Below, piece by piece: positions 16,894 to 26,191 of a stretch of 64,000 nucleotides of DNA. This stretch comes from Methylobacterium sp. Leaf117 (GTDB lineage Bacteria; Pseudomonadota; Alphaproteobacteria; Rhizobiales; Beijerinckiaceae). The position numbers and the translations under genes were made by a program. The notes beneath the pieces are model-generated. The model was given only the letters and a program-made list of their open reading frames with translations, did not search any database and had not been told where the DNA came from. Position 1 is the first letter of the stretch. Every line of letters starts with the position of its first letter. The stretch is taken from the NCBI RefSeq assembly GCF_001422985.1, contig NZ_LMNL01000012.1:437096-501095 (forward strand). Direction: 5' to 3'.

Positions 16894-18554
16894 GCGCGTC
16901 AGACGAACTCCGTCCCCGTGACGATGCGCGCCGCGACGGCGTGATCCATCCCGAGGTGCTGGCCGGCAGCGACGAGAGCGAGCGGGGCCAGGACGGCCAG
17001 CGCCTCCAGCACGCCGAGGGCGCCTCGCGGCCGATCTCGGCCAAGGCCATCTCCCCGAAGGCCCCCCGCGAGCCCCAGCCCCGCGGCGCCAAGATCCGGG
17101 GCGACCGGCCGATCGACCAGGCCGAGGCGGCCGAGCGCTTCCTCGCCGCACCGCTGCACCAGAAGGCGCACGACGCCCGGCTCTGGGATTTGCGCACCAA
17201 GCGCGACACCGCCGCCTTCGGCATCCCCGAATGGGAGGAGCTGCGCGAGCTGGCCTCGCAGATCAAGACGCACACCCTGGCGAACCTCGACCGCTACCTC
17301 GAGCAGTTCGAGGCCCAGGCCAAGGCCAACGGCGTTCACGTGCACTGGGCCGCCGACGGGGCCGAGCACAACCGCATCGTCCACGGAATCCTCAAGGATC
17401 ACGGCGCGAAATCGCTGATCAAGTCGAAGTCGATGCTCACCGAGGAATGCGGCTTCCGGCACTACATGGCCGGCACCGGCATCGAGGTGATCGAGACCGA
17501 CCTCGGCGAGCGCATCCAGCAGCTCGACAACGAGGAGCCGAGTCACGTGGTGGTGCCGGCCGTGCACAAGACCCGCTTCGACGTGGCCGAGGTCTTCTCC
17601 CGCACCATGGGGACCGACCCCGAGAACGACGACGCCCACTACCTCGCCGAGAGCCAGCGCATGCACACGCGCCCGCTCATCCTGGAGGCGGATGCGGGGC
17701 TGACCGGCTGCAACTTCGCCATCGCGGAGACCGGCACGGTGGTGACCTGCACCAACGAGGGCAATGCCGATCTCTCGGGCAACGTCCCGAAGCTTCAGAT
17801 CCACTCCATCGGCATCGAGAAGCTGATCCCGCGCATCGAGCATCTCGGGGTGTTCCTGCGCCTGCTCTCGCGCTCGGCTCTGGGCTCGCCGATCACCCAG
17901 TACACCTCGCATTTCCGCGCGCCCCGCAAGGGCACCGAGATGCACATGGTGCTGGTCGATAACGGCCGCTCCGAGCGCCTCGGCATGGAGGAGTTCTGGA
18001 CCTCGCTGAAATGCATCCGCTGCGGCGCCTGCATGAACACCTGCCCGGTCTACCGGCGCTCGGGCGGCCTTTCCTACGGCGCCACCTATTCGGGGCCGAT
18101 CGGGCTGATCATCGACCCGACCTTCAACAAGCGGAAATACTCGACCCTGCCGTTCTCCTCGACGATGAACGGCAGCTGCACCAATGTCTGCCCGGTGAAG
18201 ATCAACATCCACGAGCAGATCTTCGCCTGGCGGAAGGTCCTGGCGGAAGAACATCAGATCCCGCTCCTGAAGCAGGGCATGATGAAGGCGGCGGGCCAGG
18301 TGCTGAGCCGCCCCGCCACCTACCGGGCCGCCATCGGCGCCGCCGATTCCGCCCTCAAGGTGCTGCCGCGCTTCGCCGTCTACAACCCGCTCAACACCTG
18401 GGGGAAGGGCCGCGAGATGCCCGAGGCCCCGCGCCAGACCTTCCATGCCTGGTACAAGCAGAACCGCATGGGCAAGGCCGATCTCAAGAGCGCCGGCAAC
18501 AAGAGCGCGGGCAGCAGGAGTTCGGGCAGCAAAATTTCGGACGGTGTGAAATGA
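16890..18554 (+). CDS. lutB: L-lactate utilisation Fe-S protein LutB
   Basis: 554 residues from the ATG in the 4-base overlap with lutA. After a charged, disordered extension of about 75 residues comes the LUD domain (S-M-L-T-E-E, T-G-C-N-F-A-I-A-E-T-G-T), then a ferredoxin-like part with C375-x2-C378-x2-C381-x3-C385-P and C430-x3-C434-P binding two 4Fe-4S clusters. It is about 70 residues longer than typical LutB because of the N-terminus and a C-terminal tail of three 15-bp repeats (K-S-A-G-N/S type, 18481-18540). It should pass electrons from lactate to the quinone pool with LutA and LutC. Confidence 0.93.
   Translation: MSASDELRPRDDARRDGVIHPEVLAGSDESERGQDGQRLQHAEGASRPISAKAISPKAPREPQPRGAKIRGDRPIDQAEAAERFLAAPLHQKAHDARLWDLRTKRDTAAFGIPEWEELRELASQIKTHTLANLDRYLEQFEAQAKANGVHVHWAADGAEHNRIVHGILKDHGAKSLIKSKSMLTEECGFRHYMAGTGIEVIETDLGERIQQLDNEEPSHVVVPAVHKTRFDVAEVFSRTMGTDPENDDAHYLAESQRMHTRPLILEADAGLTGCNFAIAETGTVVTCTNEGNADLSGNVPKLQIHSIGIEKLIPRIEHLGVFLRLLSRSALGSPITQYTSHFRAPRKGTEMHMVLVDNGRSERLGMEEFWTSLKCIRCGACMNTCPVYRRSGGLSYGATYSGPIGLIIDPTFNKRKYSTLPFSSTMNGSCTNVCPVKINIHEQIFAWRKVLAEEHQIPLLKQGMMKAAGQVLSRPATYRAAIGAADSALKVLPRFAVYNPLNTWGKGREMPEAPRQTFHAWYKQNRMGKADLKSAGNKSAGSRSSGSKISDGVK
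18481..18535 (+). repeat. 15-bp in-frame repeat at the 3' end of lutB
   Basis: Three to four decayed copies of AAGAGCGCCGGCAAC encode K-S-A-G-N, K-S-A-G-S, R-S-S-G-S and K-I-S-D-G just before the lutB stop. It lies outside the Fe-S core and should be tolerated as a disordered tail. Confidence 0.8.
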
Positions 18555-19147
18555 GCGTCCGCGAAGCCACCCTCGCGCGCATCCGCCAGAACCGGCCGGC
18601 GGGCGACTATCCGCTGCCGGACGTGCCGCTGTTCGCGCCGCTCGTCGGCGACGACCACGTGGCCGAGTTCGGCGAGCGCCTGAAGCGCATGGGCGGCCGG
18701 CTGGCCGAGGTGGTCCCGGGCGCCGATCCCTTCGCCAGCGTGCGCGAGCGCCTCGACGGCGCGGCGGTCATCGCCTCGGCCGTACCGGAGATCGCGGGCA
18801 ACCGCGACCTGCGCGCCGTGGCCCGGCCGCAGGACCTCGCCGACGTCGACGTCGCCATCGTGCGGGCGGTGTTCGGGGTCGCCGAGACCGGCTCGGTGCT
18901 GTTCACGCAAGCCGAGCTGCAGGTGAATGCGGTCGCCTACCTCGCCCAGCACCTGATCGTGCTCCTCGACCCCGCCGACATCCTGGTGAACATCCAGGCG
19001 GCCTACCGCCGCCCGGATTTCGCCCGCGCCGATTACGCCGTGCTCCACACCGGCCCCTCGGCCACCGCCGACATCGAGGGCGTGCTGATCCACGGCGCGC
19101 AGGGCGTGCGCTCGCTCACGGTGATCCTGGTGCCGCGCCGGGACTGA
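18551..19147 (+). CDS. lutC: L-lactate utilisation protein LutC (LUD domain)
   Basis: 198 residues. The ATG lies in an ATGA overlap with the lutB stop (18551-18554), the same coupling as between lutA and lutB. The LUD (DUF162) domain spans almost the whole protein; F-G-V-A-E-T-G-S-V near 111-119 is its recognisable core, with conserved L-L-D-P and G-P-S-A-T-A-D-I-E near 170. LutC completes the LutABC complex. A strong hairpin just after the stop closes the operon. Confidence 0.92.
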   Translation: MSVREATLARIRQNRPAGDYPLPDVPLFAPLVGDDHVAEFGERLKRMGGRLAEVVPGADPFASVRERLDGAAVIASAVPEIAGNRDLRAVARPQDLADVDVAIVRAVFGVAETGSVLFTQAELQVNAVAYLAQHLIVLLDPADILVNIQAAYRRPDFARADYAVLHTGPSATADIEGVLIHGAQGVRSLTVILVPRRD

Positions 19148-19183
19148 AGCCTCGCCGCTTTGCGTGCGGCGAGGCTCGATTTG
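19148..19183. terminator. Terminator after lutC
   Basis: AGCCTCGCCGC (19148-19158) pairs perfectly with GCGGCGAGGCT (19166-19176) around a 7-base loop, followed by CGATTTG. It lies between convergent genes and may act in both directions. Confidence 0.7.
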
Positions 19184-19188
19184 TCGCG

Positions 19189-19665
19189 TCAGGCCATCGC
19201 CATCGCCGTCTGCAATGGGGACGGAACGAGCTTACGCATCCGCTTGGCCAGATTGGTTGGCGCGTTGCAGATCGTAACCAGACGCCAGACAATCGACCAT
19301 CCGTCCTCGACCATCGCCTTGGTGAAGGAGAAATTCGCCTGCGTCGGCTGCCGGACGCCGTTCTGGTCGCTGAGATAGTACTGCCAAACCGAGTAGGGAT
19401 TCGGCGTCGGCTCAGTGAAGCTCTGGGCGAGGCGATAGAACCCCGCCGGATAGGGAATTCCGGTCCGGCCCGTGAATGGGGCAGGGTGGTATCGGGCGAT
19501 CGAATTGACGATCTCGTTCTGATCGAACGTGATCTGGGTATAAAAAAAATTCGGATCGGCTTGATACAGGTACTGCATGATGTTGGCGACAGTGTTTTCC
19601 TTCGTGTTCGCAAGATCGACTTCGGTGCGGTAGAAAACACCGACGACACTGAATGAAACGCTCAT
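19189..19665 (-). CDS. Hypothetical protein, AT-rich orphan
   Basis: 158 residues from ATG 19665, well supported by GAGGAA 6 bases upstream. I do not recognise the family. The protein is rich in aromatic and polar residues (F-F-Y, W-Q-Y-Y, many Asn/Gln), has no cysteine pattern or TM helix, and a few short basic stretches near the end. Its GC content is far below the neighbours: a hand count of 19501-19560 gives 26 G/C in 60, with a run of eight A inside the coding part. That and its isolation suggest recent transfer. A secreted or phage-like role cannot be tested here. Confidence 0.65.
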   Translation of the reverse strand: MSVSFSVVGVFYRTEVDLANTKENTVANIMQYLYQADPNFFYTQITFDQNEIVNSIARYHPAPFTGRTGIPYPAGFYRLAQSFTEPTPNPYSVWQYYLSDQNGVRQPTQANFSFTKAMVEDGWSIVWRLVTICNAPTNLAKRMRKLVPSPLQTAMAMA

Positions 19666-19963
19666 GGACGATTCCTCGCGGCAGCAGTGATCGGCGTCAG
19701 GCCACTGCCGGTGCAGCACGACGTTTCCTCATTCGTGTCAGCCAGGAAGGGAGATTCCCGCGAATGCATTTGAGGACACCTTAAGTTGTCTTGATTCGCG
19801 CTATTTCGCAACTTGAGATTTACAGTTTTTAAAAAATGTCCAAGAAACGATCGAGATATCGGCACTCGCTCCCGGTCCGATCTCAGAATCCAACCCGCTC
19901 GGGCGCTCCCGCAGGCCCGAACCTTGCTATGCTGAGAGATAGGAAACGTCGCCGAAGGAGCGG

Positions 19964-20827
19964 ATGGTGCGCTATCAACTGGGCTGCAATTTATCCTACA
20001 ACATCCTCTCGGACACGACCTTCATCTTCAATCTTGAAGTGGCGCGCCTGCGCAGCGTCGAGATTCTCAGTGAAAGCTTGACGCTGAGCCCCGACCTCAA
20101 GCGCGACATCTACATCACGCCCGACCTTCAGAACCGCTATCTCGGCGTCAACGTCCCGGTCGGGCAGTTCGCGTTGGAATACAACGCCGAGGTCGATCTG
20201 ACCGTGCACCGGGCCGACCCGGCGACGGTGAACGAGACCCCGATCGCGCAACTGCCCCTCGACATCCTGCCGTTCCTGCTGCCGAGCCGCTTCGTCTCGT
20301 CCGACCGGCTGACGCCGTTCGCGCTGGCCGAGTTCGGCGCGCTGCCGAAGGGCCACCAGCGCGTCAACGCGATCTGCAACTGGATTCACGACCACCTGAC
20401 CTATCAGCCGGGTTCCAGCGACGGCGAGACCACGGCGCATGAGAGCCTGCTGAAGCGGGCCGGCGTCTGCCGCGACTTCGCGCATATCGGCGCCGCCTTC
20501 TGCCGGGCGCTCGGCATCCCGGCCCGCTTCGTCAGCTGCTACGCCCACGGCCTCGTGCCCAGCGATTTCCACGCGGTGTTCGAGGCCTATCTCGACGGGC
20601 GCTGGTGGCTGTTCGACGCCACACGGCAGGCCGACCTCGACGGGCTGGTGCGCATCGGCGTCGGCCGCGATGCCGCCGAGATCGCGTTCTCGACCCCCTG
20701 GGGCAACATGCAGCCGGTCAACCAGCAGATCCGGATCAGCCGCTCGGACGGGCAGGGCAGCCCGCCCCAGCGCACCGTCGACGCGATCTCCACGGAGGAG
20801 CCGGCCCCGCACGCGGGCGCGGCCTGA
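19964..20827 (+). CDS. Transglutaminase-like cysteine protease-fold protein
   Basis: 287 residues. The N-terminal ~100 residues form the beta-rich domain usual in bacterial transglutaminase-like proteins, and the papain-like core runs from about 125 to 235. The triad is complete: C169 in G-V-C-R-D-F-A-H, H203 in D-F-H-A-V-F-E-A and D218 in L-F-D-A-T-R. There is no signal peptide. Relatives act as peptidases or cross-linking enzymes, and several sit with peptide-synthesis genes; none is nearby here, so the substrate is unknown. The upstream 300 bases are AT-rich and free of genes. Confidence 0.88.
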   Translation: MVRYQLGCNLSYNILSDTTFIFNLEVARLRSVEILSESLTLSPDLKRDIYITPDLQNRYLGVNVPVGQFALEYNAEVDLTVHRADPATVNETPIAQLPLDILPFLLPSRFVSSDRLTPFALAEFGALPKGHQRVNAICNWIHDHLTYQPGSSDGETTAHESLLKRAGVCRDFAHIGAAFCRALGIPARFVSCYAHGLVPSDFHAVFEAYLDGRWWLFDATRQADLDGLVRIGVGRDAAEIAFSTPWGNMQPVNQQIRISRSDGQGSPPQRTVDAISTEEPAPHAGAA

Positions 20828-20964
20828 GGCGTCACAGGATGCGGTGATCCCCGGTTCCCCTGCCGGCGGGCGTACCGTACCCCTCGTGGCGAGCGGCGCG
20901 GCGCGGCCCATTCGCGGCTGCGTTCGAGGATGCGAATGTCTGTCCTTCAGGAGAGGGTCGAGCC

Positions 20965-22362
20965 ATGGCCTATCGTCACATCGTCGGTCCACGCACCCAC
21001 GTCTTCGCCGATCTCGCGACCCTGATGGCCAAGGCGACGCCGGTGCGCTCCGGCGACCGGCTCGCCGGCGTGGCGGCGGAATCGGCCGAGGAGGAGATGG
21101 CGGCGCGCTGGTGCCTCGCCGACGTGCCCCTGCGCGAGATCCTGGCCCGGCCGCTGATTCCCTACGAGGACGACGACGTCACCCGGCTGATCCTCGACAC
21201 CCACGACGTGCCGGCCTTCGCGGACATCGCCCATCTCACGGTCGGCGACTTTCGCGAATTCCTGCTCACGGCCACGTCCGAGACCCTGGCGCGGATCGCG
21301 CCGGGCATCACCCCGGAAATCGCGGCGGCGGTCAGCAAGATCATGCGCAATCAGGACCTGATCCTGGTGGCGCGCAAGTGCCGGGTGGTCACGCGCTTTC
21401 GCAACACCATCGGGCTGCCGGGGCGCCTCGCGGTGCGGCTGCAGCCGAACCACCCCACCGACGATGCCGCCGGCATCACCGCCTCGATCCTCGACGGCCT
21501 GTCCTACGGCTGCGGCGACGCGGTGATCGGCCTGAACCCGGCCTCCGATTCGGTCTCGACCCTGAGCGGACTGCTCCGCCTCTTCGACGACCTGATCCGG
21601 CGCCTGGAGATCCCGACGCAGGGCTGCATCCTCACCCACGTCACCACCACGATCGAGGCGATGAACCGGGGCCTGCCGGTCGATCTGGTGTTCCAGTCGA
21701 TCGCCGGCACGCAAGGGGCCAATGCCAGCTTCGGCGTGACCCTGCCGATCCTCCGGGAGGCGCACGAGGCGGCGCTGGCCCTCAAGCGCGGCACAATCGG
21801 CGACAACTGCATGTATTTCGAGACCGGGCAGGGCTCGGCCCTCTCGGCCGGCCAGCACCACGGCATCGATCAGCAGACCTTGGAGGCGCGGGCCTACGCG
21901 GTGGCGCGCCCGTTCCGGCCGCTGCTCGTCAACACCGTGGTGGGCTTCATCGGGCCGGAATACCTCTACGACGGCAAGGAGATCATCCGGGCCGGGCTGG
22001 AGGACCATTTCTGCGGCAAGCTCATGGGCGTGCCGCTGGGAGTGGACGTCTGCTACACCAACCACGCCGAGGCCGACCAGAACGACATGGACACCCTGCT
22101 GACCCTGCTGGGGACGGCGGGCTGCAACTTCGTCATGGGCATTCCGGGGGCCGACGACGTGATGCTGAACTACCAGTCGACCTCGTTCCACGACTCGCTC
22201 TACCTGCGCGAGGTGCTGGGCCTGAAGCGCGCCCCGGAATTCGAGGCCTGGCTCGCGCAGATCGGGCTCACCGACGCGGACGGCACCCTGCTGCAGGAGG
22301 GGCCGAGCGCCCGCCTCATCGCCGCCGCCCCCGGCCTGGGCGATCGGGGGATGGCCGCATGA
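20965..22362 (+). CDS. eutB: Ethanolamine ammonia-lyase large subunit
   Basis: 465 residues, full family length, with a strong AGGAGAGG ahead of the ATG. The TIM-barrel chain holds the substrate-binding residues of EutB: R-L-Q-P-N-H-P-T-D-D, G-D-A-V-I-G-L-N-P, T-Q-G-C-I-L-T-H-V and C-Y-T-N-H-A-E-A-D-Q. The enzyme uses adenosylcobalamin to turn ethanolamine into acetaldehyde and ammonia. It overlaps eutC by ATGA. No microcompartment shell, eutA reactivase or permease is in the window, so this is a stand-alone eutBC unit for nitrogen or carbon supply. Confidence 0.96.
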   Translation: MAYRHIVGPRTHVFADLATLMAKATPVRSGDRLAGVAAESAEEEMAARWCLADVPLREILARPLIPYEDDDVTRLILDTHDVPAFADIAHLTVGDFREFLLTATSETLARIAPGITPEIAAAVSKIMRNQDLILVARKCRVVTRFRNTIGLPGRLAVRLQPNHPTDDAAGITASILDGLSYGCGDAVIGLNPASDSVSTLSGLLRLFDDLIRRLEIPTQGCILTHVTTTIEAMNRGLPVDLVFQSIAGTQGANASFGVTLPILREAHEAALALKRGTIGDNCMYFETGQGSALSAGQHHGIDQQTLEARAYAVARPFRPLLVNTVVGFIGPEYLYDGKEIIRAGLEDHFCGKLMGVPLGVDVCYTNHAEADQNDMDTLLTLLGTAGCNFVMGIPGADDVMLNYQSTSFHDSLYLREVLGLKRAPEFEAWLAQIGLTDADGTLLQEGPSARLIAAAPGLGDRGMAA

Positions 22363-23174
22363 GCGACGATCACACCGCGACGGACACCGATCCCTGGGCC
22401 CGCCTCGCGCGGCTCACCCCCGCCCGCATCGGCCTCGGACGGGTCGGGTCCGGCCTGCCCACCCGCGAGGTGCTGCGCTTCGGCCTCGCCCACGCCCAGG
22501 CCCGCGACGCCGTGCACACGCCCCTCGACGGGGAGACGGTCAGGGCCGGCATCGCGGCGCTCGGCTTCGACACCCTGGCGCTGGCCTCCGCCGCGCCGGA
22601 CCGGGCGACCTACCTGCGCCGCCCCGACCTCGGCCGTGCCCTCGGGGACGAGGCGCAGGCCGCCCTCGCGGCCCGGGGCGACGGGCCGGTCGACCTCGCC
22701 CTGGTGGTCGCGGACGGGCTCTCGGCGCGGGCGGTGCACGAGGGCGCGGCCGGCTTCCTCGCCGCCTTCCAGCCGCACATCGCGCGCGCCGGCTGGCGCC
22801 TCGCCCCCGTCGTGGTGGCGACGCAAGCCCGGGTCGCCCTCGGCGACGGCATCGGCGCCGCGCTGAAAGCCCGCGCCGTAGTGGTGATCATCGGCGAACG
22901 GCCCGGCCTGTCCTCGCCGGACAGCCTCGGGCTCTACCTCACTTTCGGCCCGCGGGTGGGGCGCTCGGATGCCGAGCGCAACTGCATCTCGAACGTGCGC
23001 CCGGCCGGGCTCTCGCACGAACTGGCCGCCTTCAAGCTCGACTGGCTGCTGACCCAGGCCTTCGCCCTGGGGATCTCGGGCGTTTCCCTGAAGGACGGCA
23101 GCGGGCCGGCCCTGGAGGCGGCGCCGGACCCGACGAAGCTCGGGCCCGGCCCGACGGGGCAGCCGCCCGCCTGA
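22359..23174 (+). CDS. eutC: Ethanolamine ammonia-lyase small subunit
   Basis: 271 residues from the ATG within the 4-base overlap with eutB. It shows the EutC landmarks T-P-A-R-I-G-L-G-R-V-G, L-R-F-G-L-A-H-A-Q-A-R-D-A-V, V-V-A-D-G-L-S-A and I-G-E-R-P-G-L-S-S-P-D-S-L-G, ending with R-N-C-I-S-N-V-R. EutC with EutB forms the B12 site at the subunit interface. A proline/glycine-rich tail of about 20 residues is poorly conserved. Confidence 0.95.
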   Translation: MSDDHTATDTDPWARLARLTPARIGLGRVGSGLPTREVLRFGLAHAQARDAVHTPLDGETVRAGIAALGFDTLALASAAPDRATYLRRPDLGRALGDEAQAALAARGDGPVDLALVVADGLSARAVHEGAAGFLAAFQPHIARAGWRLAPVVVATQARVALGDGIGAALKARAVVVIIGERPGLSSPDSLGLYLTFGPRVGRSDAERNCISNVRPAGLSHELAAFKLDWLLTQAFALGISGVSLKDGSGPALEAAPDPTKLGPGPTGQPPA

Positions 23175-23528
23175 AGGCCCGGCCAAGCTCCGCCAAGACG
23201 CCGGAGCGCGAAAACCGCTGCGGGCGCAGGTTGTTCGGAAGGTTTTCCGCACCAAAGCGTGGCTGTGGCGGGGTCGCAACACCCTGAAAGCATCCCGACT
23301 TTGCCTTGGGAGACCCCTTTCGCCGCCGCGATCCCGCCATAAACCGGGACCACCTCAGCAAGCGCGGTAAACGATAGTCCCCCCAACGCTTTACCGCGGA
23401 GTTCAGACGCTTTCCGAGAAACGGTCCGGTGGGACCGCGCGCCGTGGGTTTCCCCGGAACGCACCCACCTGTCCGCGGTCGCCCCGAGCTCACCCATGCG
23501 GATCAGGCCGGGGCGGCGAGACACCACG
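23175..23528. other. Leader region upstream of ilvD
   Basis: No gene seen. It contains a perfect 9-bp inverted repeat, CGCGGTAAA at 23363-23371 and TTTACCGCG at 23390-23398, with an 18-base loop, about 130 bases before ilvD. It may be an operator or RNA structure. No leader peptide with branched-chain codon runs was found. Confidence 0.45.
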
Positions 23529-25259
23529 ATGGACGCGCGTAAAACCGACAAGTCGAAGCTTCCGAGCCGCCATGTCACGGAGGGGCCCGAGCGCGCCCCC
23601 CACCGCTCGTACCTCTACGCCATGGGCCTCACCCGCGAGCAGATTCACCAGCCGCTGGTGGGCGTCGCCTCGTGCTGGAACGAGGCCGCGCCCTGCAACA
23701 TCTCGCTGATGCGCCAGGCGCAGGCGGTCAAGAAGGGCGTCTCGGCCGCCAACGGCACCCCGCGCGAGTTCTGCACCATCACGGTGACGGACGGCATCGC
23801 CATGGGCCATGCCGGCATGCGCGCCTCGCTGCCCTCCCGCGAGGTCATCGCCGATTCGGTCGAGCTGACCATGCGGGGCCACGCCTACGACGCCCTCGTG
23901 GGGCTGGCCGGCTGCGACAAGTCCCTGCCCGGCATGATGATGTCGATGGTGCGCCTCAACGTGCCGGCGATCTTCATCTATGGCGGCTCGATCCTGCCCG
24001 GCTCCTTCCGGGGTCGCCCGGTGACGGTGCAGGACCTGTTCGAGGCCGTCGGCAAGGTCGCGGTCGGCGACATGTCCCTCGACGATCTCGACGAGCTGGA
24101 GCAGGTCGCCTGTCCCTCGGCCGGAGCCTGCGGCGCGCAGTTCACCGCCAACACCATGGCGACCGTCTCCGAGGCCATCGGCCTGGCGCTGCCCTATTCG
24201 GCCGGCGCCCCGGCGCCCTACGAGATCCGCGACAGATTCTGCATGACCGCGGGCGAGAAGGTGATGGAGCTCATCGCCAAGAACATCCGCCCGCGCGACA
24301 TCGTCACCCGCAAGAGCCTGGAGAACGCGGCGGCCGCCGTCGCGGCCTCGGGCGGCTCCACCAACGCCGCCCTGCACCTGCCGGCGATCGCCCACGAATG
24401 CGGCATCAAGTTCGACCTGTTCGACGTCGCCGAGGTGTTCAAGCGGACGCCCTACATCGCCGACCTGAAGCCGGGCGGGCGCTACGTCGCCAAGGACATG
24501 TTCGAGGTCGGCGGCATCCCGCTCCTGCTCAAGACGCTGCTGGATCACGGCTTCCTGCACGGCGACTGCATGACCGTGACCGGCCGCACCATGGCGGAGA
24601 ACATGGAGAAGGTGCATTGGAACCCGGACCAGGACGTGGTCCGCTCCGCCGCCACGCCCCTCACGCCGACCGGCGGCGTCGTCGGCCTGCGCGGCAACCT
24701 CGCCCCCGAGGGTGCCATCGTGAAGGTGGCGGGCATGTCGGAGGACAAGCAGGTCTTCACCGGCCCGGCCCGCGTCTTCGACGGCGAGGAGGCCTGCTTC
24801 GAGGCGGTCCAGAAGCGCACCTACCGGGAAGGCGAGGTGCTGGTCATCCGCTACGAGGGTCCGAAGGGCGGCCCCGGCATGCGCGAGATGCTGTCCACCA
24901 CCGCCGCCCTCTACGGGCAGGGGATGGGCGACAAGGTCGCGCTGATCACCGACGGACGCTTCTCGGGCGCCACCCGCGGCTTCTGCGTCGGCCATGTCGG
25001 CCCCGAGGCGGCGATCGGCGGCCCGATCGGCCTGATCCAGGACGGCGACGTCATCACCCTCGACGCCATCAAGGGCACGCTCGACGTGGCCGTGACCGAC
25101 GAGGAATTCGCCAAGCGCCGGGCCGCCTGGACCCCGCGCACCAACTCGGCCACCTCCGGCTACCTGTGGAAGTACCAGCAGACCGTCGGTCCGGCGGTGA
25201 ACGGCGCGGTGACCCATCCGGGCGGCGCCGAGGAGACGCACACCTATGCGGACATCTAG
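23529..25259 (+). CDS. ilvD: Dihydroxy-acid dehydratase
   Basis: 576 residues from ATG 23529; a GTG-free in-frame ATG at 23496 would add 11 residues without a better ribosome site. The Fe-S ligands are seen as C129 in G-C-D-K-S and C201 in G-A-C-G-A-Q-F-T-A-N-T-M, and the C-terminal motif G-R-F-S-G-A-T-R-G is present. It dehydrates dihydroxy-isovalerate and dihydroxy-methylvalerate in valine/isoleucine synthesis. Its end overlaps the start of the ExoR-like gene by 14 bases in another frame, indicating a shared transcript. Confidence 0.96.
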   Translation: MDARKTDKSKLPSRHVTEGPERAPHRSYLYAMGLTREQIHQPLVGVASCWNEAAPCNISLMRQAQAVKKGVSAANGTPREFCTITVTDGIAMGHAGMRASLPSREVIADSVELTMRGHAYDALVGLAGCDKSLPGMMMSMVRLNVPAIFIYGGSILPGSFRGRPVTVQDLFEAVGKVAVGDMSLDDLDELEQVACPSAGACGAQFTANTMATVSEAIGLALPYSAGAPAPYEIRDRFCMTAGEKVMELIAKNIRPRDIVTRKSLENAAAAVAASGGSTNAALHLPAIAHECGIKFDLFDVAEVFKRTPYIADLKPGGRYVAKDMFEVGGIPLLLKTLLDHGFLHGDCMTVTGRTMAENMEKVHWNPDQDVVRSAATPLTPTGGVVGLRGNLAPEGAIVKVAGMSEDKQVFTGPARVFDGEEACFEAVQKRTYREGEVLVIRYEGPKGGPGMREMLSTTAALYGQGMGDKVALITDGRFSGATRGFCVGHVGPEAAIGGPIGLIQDGDVITLDAIKGTLDVAVTDEEFAKRRAAWTPRTNSATSGYLWKYQQTVGPAVNGAVTHPGGAEETHTYADI

Positions 25260-26145
25260 GACAGCCCACGGCCGCGCCCTGCGGCCGGTCCGGGCCGCCC
25301 GGGATCGGCCGCTGGCGCTGCGCGTCCGTCGGCTCGCGGCGGCGGCGGGGCTCGTGTTCCTCGGCGCCGGTCCGGCGATGGCGCTCGACGCCACCGTGCG
25401 GACACCCGTGCCGACCGGCAACTATCGCAGCGCCCGCGAGGCCCTGCGCACGGGCGTGCGTGACTACAATGCCGGCGACAAGGTCGGCGCCGCCCGCGCC
25501 CTCGAATATGCCGCCGACCAGGGCCATGCCCTGGCGCTGTGGAAGCTCGGCCGCATGTATGCGGAGGGCGACGGCGTGCCCCACGACGACCTCAAGGCGT
25601 TCGAGTTCTTCTCGCGCATCGCCGACGATCCGACCGACGAGGGGCCGGATGCCCAGAACTCGGGCGTGGTCGCGAGCGCCTTCACGGCGCTCGGGGCCTA
25701 CTTCCTCGACGGGATCAAGGGCACCTACGTGCGCCCGAATCCCGAGCGCGCCTACGACATGTTCAACTATGCCGCCTCGTATTTCGGCGACCCGAACGCG
25801 CAGTACAATCTCGGCCGCCTCTACCTCGACGGCACCGGCGTCGACACCGATGCGCGCCAGGCCGCGCGCTGGTTCAACCTCGCCGCCGAGAAGGGTCATG
25901 CCCCGGCCCAGGCCCTGCTGGGCCAACTCCTGGTCAACGGCCAGGGCGTACCGGCCCAGCGCGCCCGCGGGCTGATGTGGCTGTCGATGGCCCGCGACGC
26001 CGCACAGGGGCGCAAGGACGACTGGATCGTCGCCCTCTACGAGAAGGTCTGGGCCTCGGCGAGCGAGGAGGACCGCGCCGCCGCGATGGAGCAGGCCTCC
26101 CAGGCCAGCGCGCAGGTCACCGGCTCGGCCCGCCGCCGCCGCTGA
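25246..26145 (+). CDS. Sel1-repeat periplasmic protein, ExoR-like
   Basis: 299 residues. A basic N-terminus and hydrophobic segment ending G-P-A-M-A-L-D gives an export signal near residue 46, so the mature protein is periplasmic. At least four Sel1/TPR-like repeats follow (A-L-W-K-L-G-R-M-Y-A-E-G-D-G-V, A-F-T-A-L-G-A-Y-F, A-Q-Y-N-L-G-R-L-Y-L-D-G-T-G, A-Q-A-L-L-G-Q-L-L). Order and wording match rhizobial ExoR, the periplasmic inhibitor of the ChvG/ExoS sensor that governs exopolysaccharide and motility. No chvGI genes are in the window, so the regulatory role is inferred from resemblance. Confidence 0.75.
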   Translation: MRTSRTAHGRALRPVRAARDRPLALRVRRLAAAAGLVFLGAGPAMALDATVRTPVPTGNYRSAREALRTGVRDYNAGDKVGAARALEYAADQGHALALWKLGRMYAEGDGVPHDDLKAFEFFSRIADDPTDEGPDAQNSGVVASAFTALGAYFLDGIKGTYVRPNPERAYDMFNYAASYFGDPNAQYNLGRLYLDGTGVDTDARQAARWFNLAAEKGHAPAQALLGQLLVNGQGVPAQRARGLMWLSMARDAAQGRKDDWIVALYEKVWASASEEDRAAAMEQASQASAQVTGSARRRR

Positions 26146-26191
26146 CCCGCGCGGGATCGGATGGATCCCGCAGCGAATTCGAGCGGAACCG

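Noticed and set aside
20834..20848. 15-base string shared with 63821-63835 (CACAGGATGCGGTGA)
   Set aside because: One or two exact 15-base matches are expected by chance in 64 kb; no context in common.
20828..20964. Cobalamin riboswitch upstream of eutBC
   Set aside because: The leader is short and no B12-box or typical fold was seen; the B12 dependence of EutBC alone does not support a call.
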